Part shown: positions 62,535 through 64,000 of the stretch, one piece after another | How the letters are laid out: the number at the start of each line of letters is the position of its first letter | Position numbering within the stretch: the stretch's first letter is position 1 | DNA from: REEB95 sp963785735 | Lineage (GTDB): Bacteria > Pseudomonadota > Alphaproteobacteria > ATCC43930 > CGMCC-115725 | Direction: 5' to 3' | Assembly (NCBI GenBank): GCA_963785735.1 | Contig: CAWAWJ010000001.1 | Span: forward strand, 2,046,001-2,110,000 | Length of the DNA: 64,000 bases | Made by a program: the position numbers and the translations under genes | The notes under the pieces: generated by a model | The model's input: the letters and a program-made list of their open reading frames with translations, nothing else | The model's database searches: none | What the model was told of the DNA's origin: nothing

Positions 62535-63971
62535 ATGGTCGAGTTGTTGGGGGGAACCAGTTCCTTGAGGATGGCAGAAGCGCCGTCGGCGCAAAACCGT
62601 CGATTGATCTCCCGGCGATTCGCTGTCCTGGCCGCCGCCATTCTGATCCTGGTGCTCGCGCCCACGCATTTCGCCCAGGCCCGCCGCTACACCGCGCCCC
62701 ATTTCTCCGCGATCGTGATCGACGCGCAGAACGGAACGGTTCTGAGCGAGCAAGACGCCGACCGGCCCACATATCCCGCCTCGCTCACCAAGATGATGAC
62801 GCTCTATCTGGTGTTCGAAGCGCTGGAGCAGGGCCGCATCACTCTCGATGACACCTTCTCCGTGTCGATGCACGCCGCGCGCCAGGCGCCGTCGAAGATC
62901 GACCTGATCCCGGGACAGAAGGTTCGCGTGCAGGATCTCATCCTCGGCCTGATCACCAAATCCGCCAATGACGCGGCGGTGACGGTGGCCGAGAATCTCG
63001 CCGGCAACGAAGCCGCCTTCGCCGACCGCATGACGCAAAAGGCGCGCGCGCTCGGCATGACCAACACCGTCTTCCGCAACGCCTCGGGCCTGCCCAATCC
63101 CGCGCAGCATTCGACCGCGCGCGACATCGCCAAGCTGGCGCAAGCCTTGTGGCGAGACTTCCCGAAGGAATACGCCTTCTTCGCCACCGAGGAATTCACC
63201 TATCGCGACCAGACCTACGAGACGCACAACCATCTCATGCAGGAATTCGCGGGCATGGACGGCATCAAGACCGGCTATATCCGCGCCGCCGGATTCAACC
63301 TTGCCGCTTCGGCGGTGCGCGACGGCAAGCGGCTGATCGGCGTCATCATGGGCGGCAGCTCAGCCCATGGCCGCGACAGACAGATGGCGCAATTGCTCGA
63401 AACCAGTTTCGCCGGCAATCCCATCAGCAGCGATGCGTTGCGCATGGCCGCCTTCGACGATGGTTCCGGGGCCAATTCCGACGGCGCGGCGCATACCATG
63501 GCCGCGCTCAACCCGGTGGGCCGCGCCGAGGCCGCGATTCCCCGGCAGGCCGCGCATGGCGGTAAGCCGCCGCATCCGGTCGCGTCCAGCACCGGATGGA
63601 GCATCCAGGTGGGCGCCTTCGCGAATTATGACGCGGCCCAAAACGCCGGCGCCGTGGCGCTGACCAAGCTTCCCACCGCCAAGGACAAGATCGCGTTGGT
63701 GTTGCCGCCCGCGCATAGCGACAAGCAGCCATTCTTTCGCGCCCGCATCGCCGGCTTCACCGAGACCGAGGCGCAGAAGGCCTGCCGCACTCTGCACAGC
63801 GTGATGAGCAGCAAGCAGAAGATCTGCGCCGTGATTGCGCCGCAGCCGGCTTCCCAGACCGTGTTGCAGTTGGGCCCGCCCGCCCCGCCGACGCCCGCGC
63901 TTGTCCAGCCGGCGGCCCAACCGGCCGATGCGCCGGCGTTCGACGCGCCGGGCAATTCCGAAGACGATTAA
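62535..63971 (+). CDS. D-alanyl-D-alanine carboxypeptidase with SPOR domain
   Basis: A 478-residue serine peptidase of the DacC/DacF type that trims the last D-Ala from peptidoglycan peptides. The signal helix is about residues 27-48; then come the active-site SLTK (Ser83), SAN (143-145) and KTG (245-247). The C-terminal part, about residues 352-445, starting GWSIQVGAFANYDAAQNAG, is a SPOR domain that binds denuded glycan at division sites. The ATG at 62535 is used; one at 62571 would drop 12 residues. The gene is complete just before the window ends. Confidence 0.93.
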   Translation: MVELLGGTSSLRMAEAPSAQNRRLISRRFAVLAAAILILVLAPTHFAQARRYTAPHFSAIVIDAQNGTVLSEQDADRPTYPASLTKMMTLYLVFEALEQGRITLDDTFSVSMHAARQAPSKIDLIPGQKVRVQDLILGLITKSANDAAVTVAENLAGNEAAFADRMTQKARALGMTNTVFRNASGLPNPAQHSTARDIAKLAQALWRDFPKEYAFFATEEFTYRDQTYETHNHLMQEFAGMDGIKTGYIRAAGFNLAASAVRDGKRLIGVIMGGSSAHGRDRQMAQLLETSFAGNPISSDALRMAAFDDGSGANSDGAAHTMAALNPVGRAEAAIPRQAAHGGKPPHPVASSTGWSIQVGAFANYDAAQNAGAVALTKLPTAKDKIALVLPPAHSDKQPFFRARIAGFTETEAQKACRTLHSVMSSKQKICAVIAPQPASQTVLQLGPPAPPTPALVQPAAQPADAPAFDAPGNSEDD

Positions 63972-64000
63972 TTCCTGATTTGAGAAGCTAGAATCCGGAC

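Overview
The window looks like about 64 kb of chromosome from a high-GC alphaproteobacterium. The main support is the block aroQ, accB, accC, aat, then on the other strand a DUF2155 gene, a 76-residue small protein, a methyltransferase, an MCE/MlaD-type gene and an NDUFA12-type complex I gene. This order is familiar from alphaproteobacteria. A long class II (B12) ribonucleotide reductase, a phasin with its own promoter, a short PurL coupled to PurQ, and clpS-clpA fit as well. I cannot name a genus. Roughly 70 protein genes, one tRNA-Val(CAC), several intrinsic terminators and promoters and several repeat families can be supported; no rRNA, CRISPR array or insertion sequence was seen.

Layout. 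0-6.4 kb: purine synthesis (purQ, purL), bolA and a monothiol glutaredoxin, a PanE-like reductase and an extradiol dioxygenase. 6.5-9.6 kb: PdxA-family dehydrogenase, a solitary periplasmic binding protein and rpsD. 9.7-19.3 kb: solitary HicB, TrmJ, citramalate synthase, ergothioneine genes egtB/egtD, cysS and glnS. 19.4-33.3 kb: diguanylate cyclase, nadE, a flavin amine oxidase, a DUF2237/MoaD-like/BNR-repeat group, nicotinate phosphoribosyltransferase, class II DAHP synthase, a proline-rich lipoprotein, a glutathione S-transferase, glutathione reductase and small membrane proteins. 33.3-37.4 kb is an accessory island: a terminase-small-subunit-like gene, a BrnT / XRE / HigA-like toxin-antitoxin set, and a visibly lower-GC operon of cytosine-C5 methyltransferase, GIY-YIG nuclease, a 72-residue unknown protein and a Vsr-type nick endonuclease. 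This is the best candidate for an under-described system. 37.5-45 kb: glmS and glmU, tRNA-Val, groES without groEL, a maleylacetoacetate-isomerase-like GST, MarR and a GT39-like membrane glycosyltransferase. 45-64 kb: the conserved aroQ-NDUFA12 block, a second solitary binding protein, nrdJ, a thioesterase, RidA, a DUF482 acyltransferase-like protein, an AlkA-like glycosylase, clpA/clpS, phasin and a D,D-carboxypeptidase with a SPOR domain.

Two patterns cut across the annotation. First, eight otherwise well-conserved genes (cimA, cysS, nicotinate phosphoribosyltransferase, DAHP synthase, a lipoprotein, gor, a HigA-type antitoxin and the GT39 gene) are broken by single-base indels. Almost all are one extra base, and removing them restores one full-length frame per gene. 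That looks more like uncorrected sequencing error than real decay, so these genes are listed as single features with the shift positions noted. Second, the intergenic DNA carries a dispersed repeat sharing a GCGTC-x-TGCGAAGCA core, plus CCTGAGCCTGTCGAAGG palindromes; one copy is read through inside the terminase-like gene. A separate 56-bp imperfect direct repeat brackets exactly the moaD-like plus BNR-repeat gene pair, as if that pair had been inserted at the 3' end of a DUF2237 gene.
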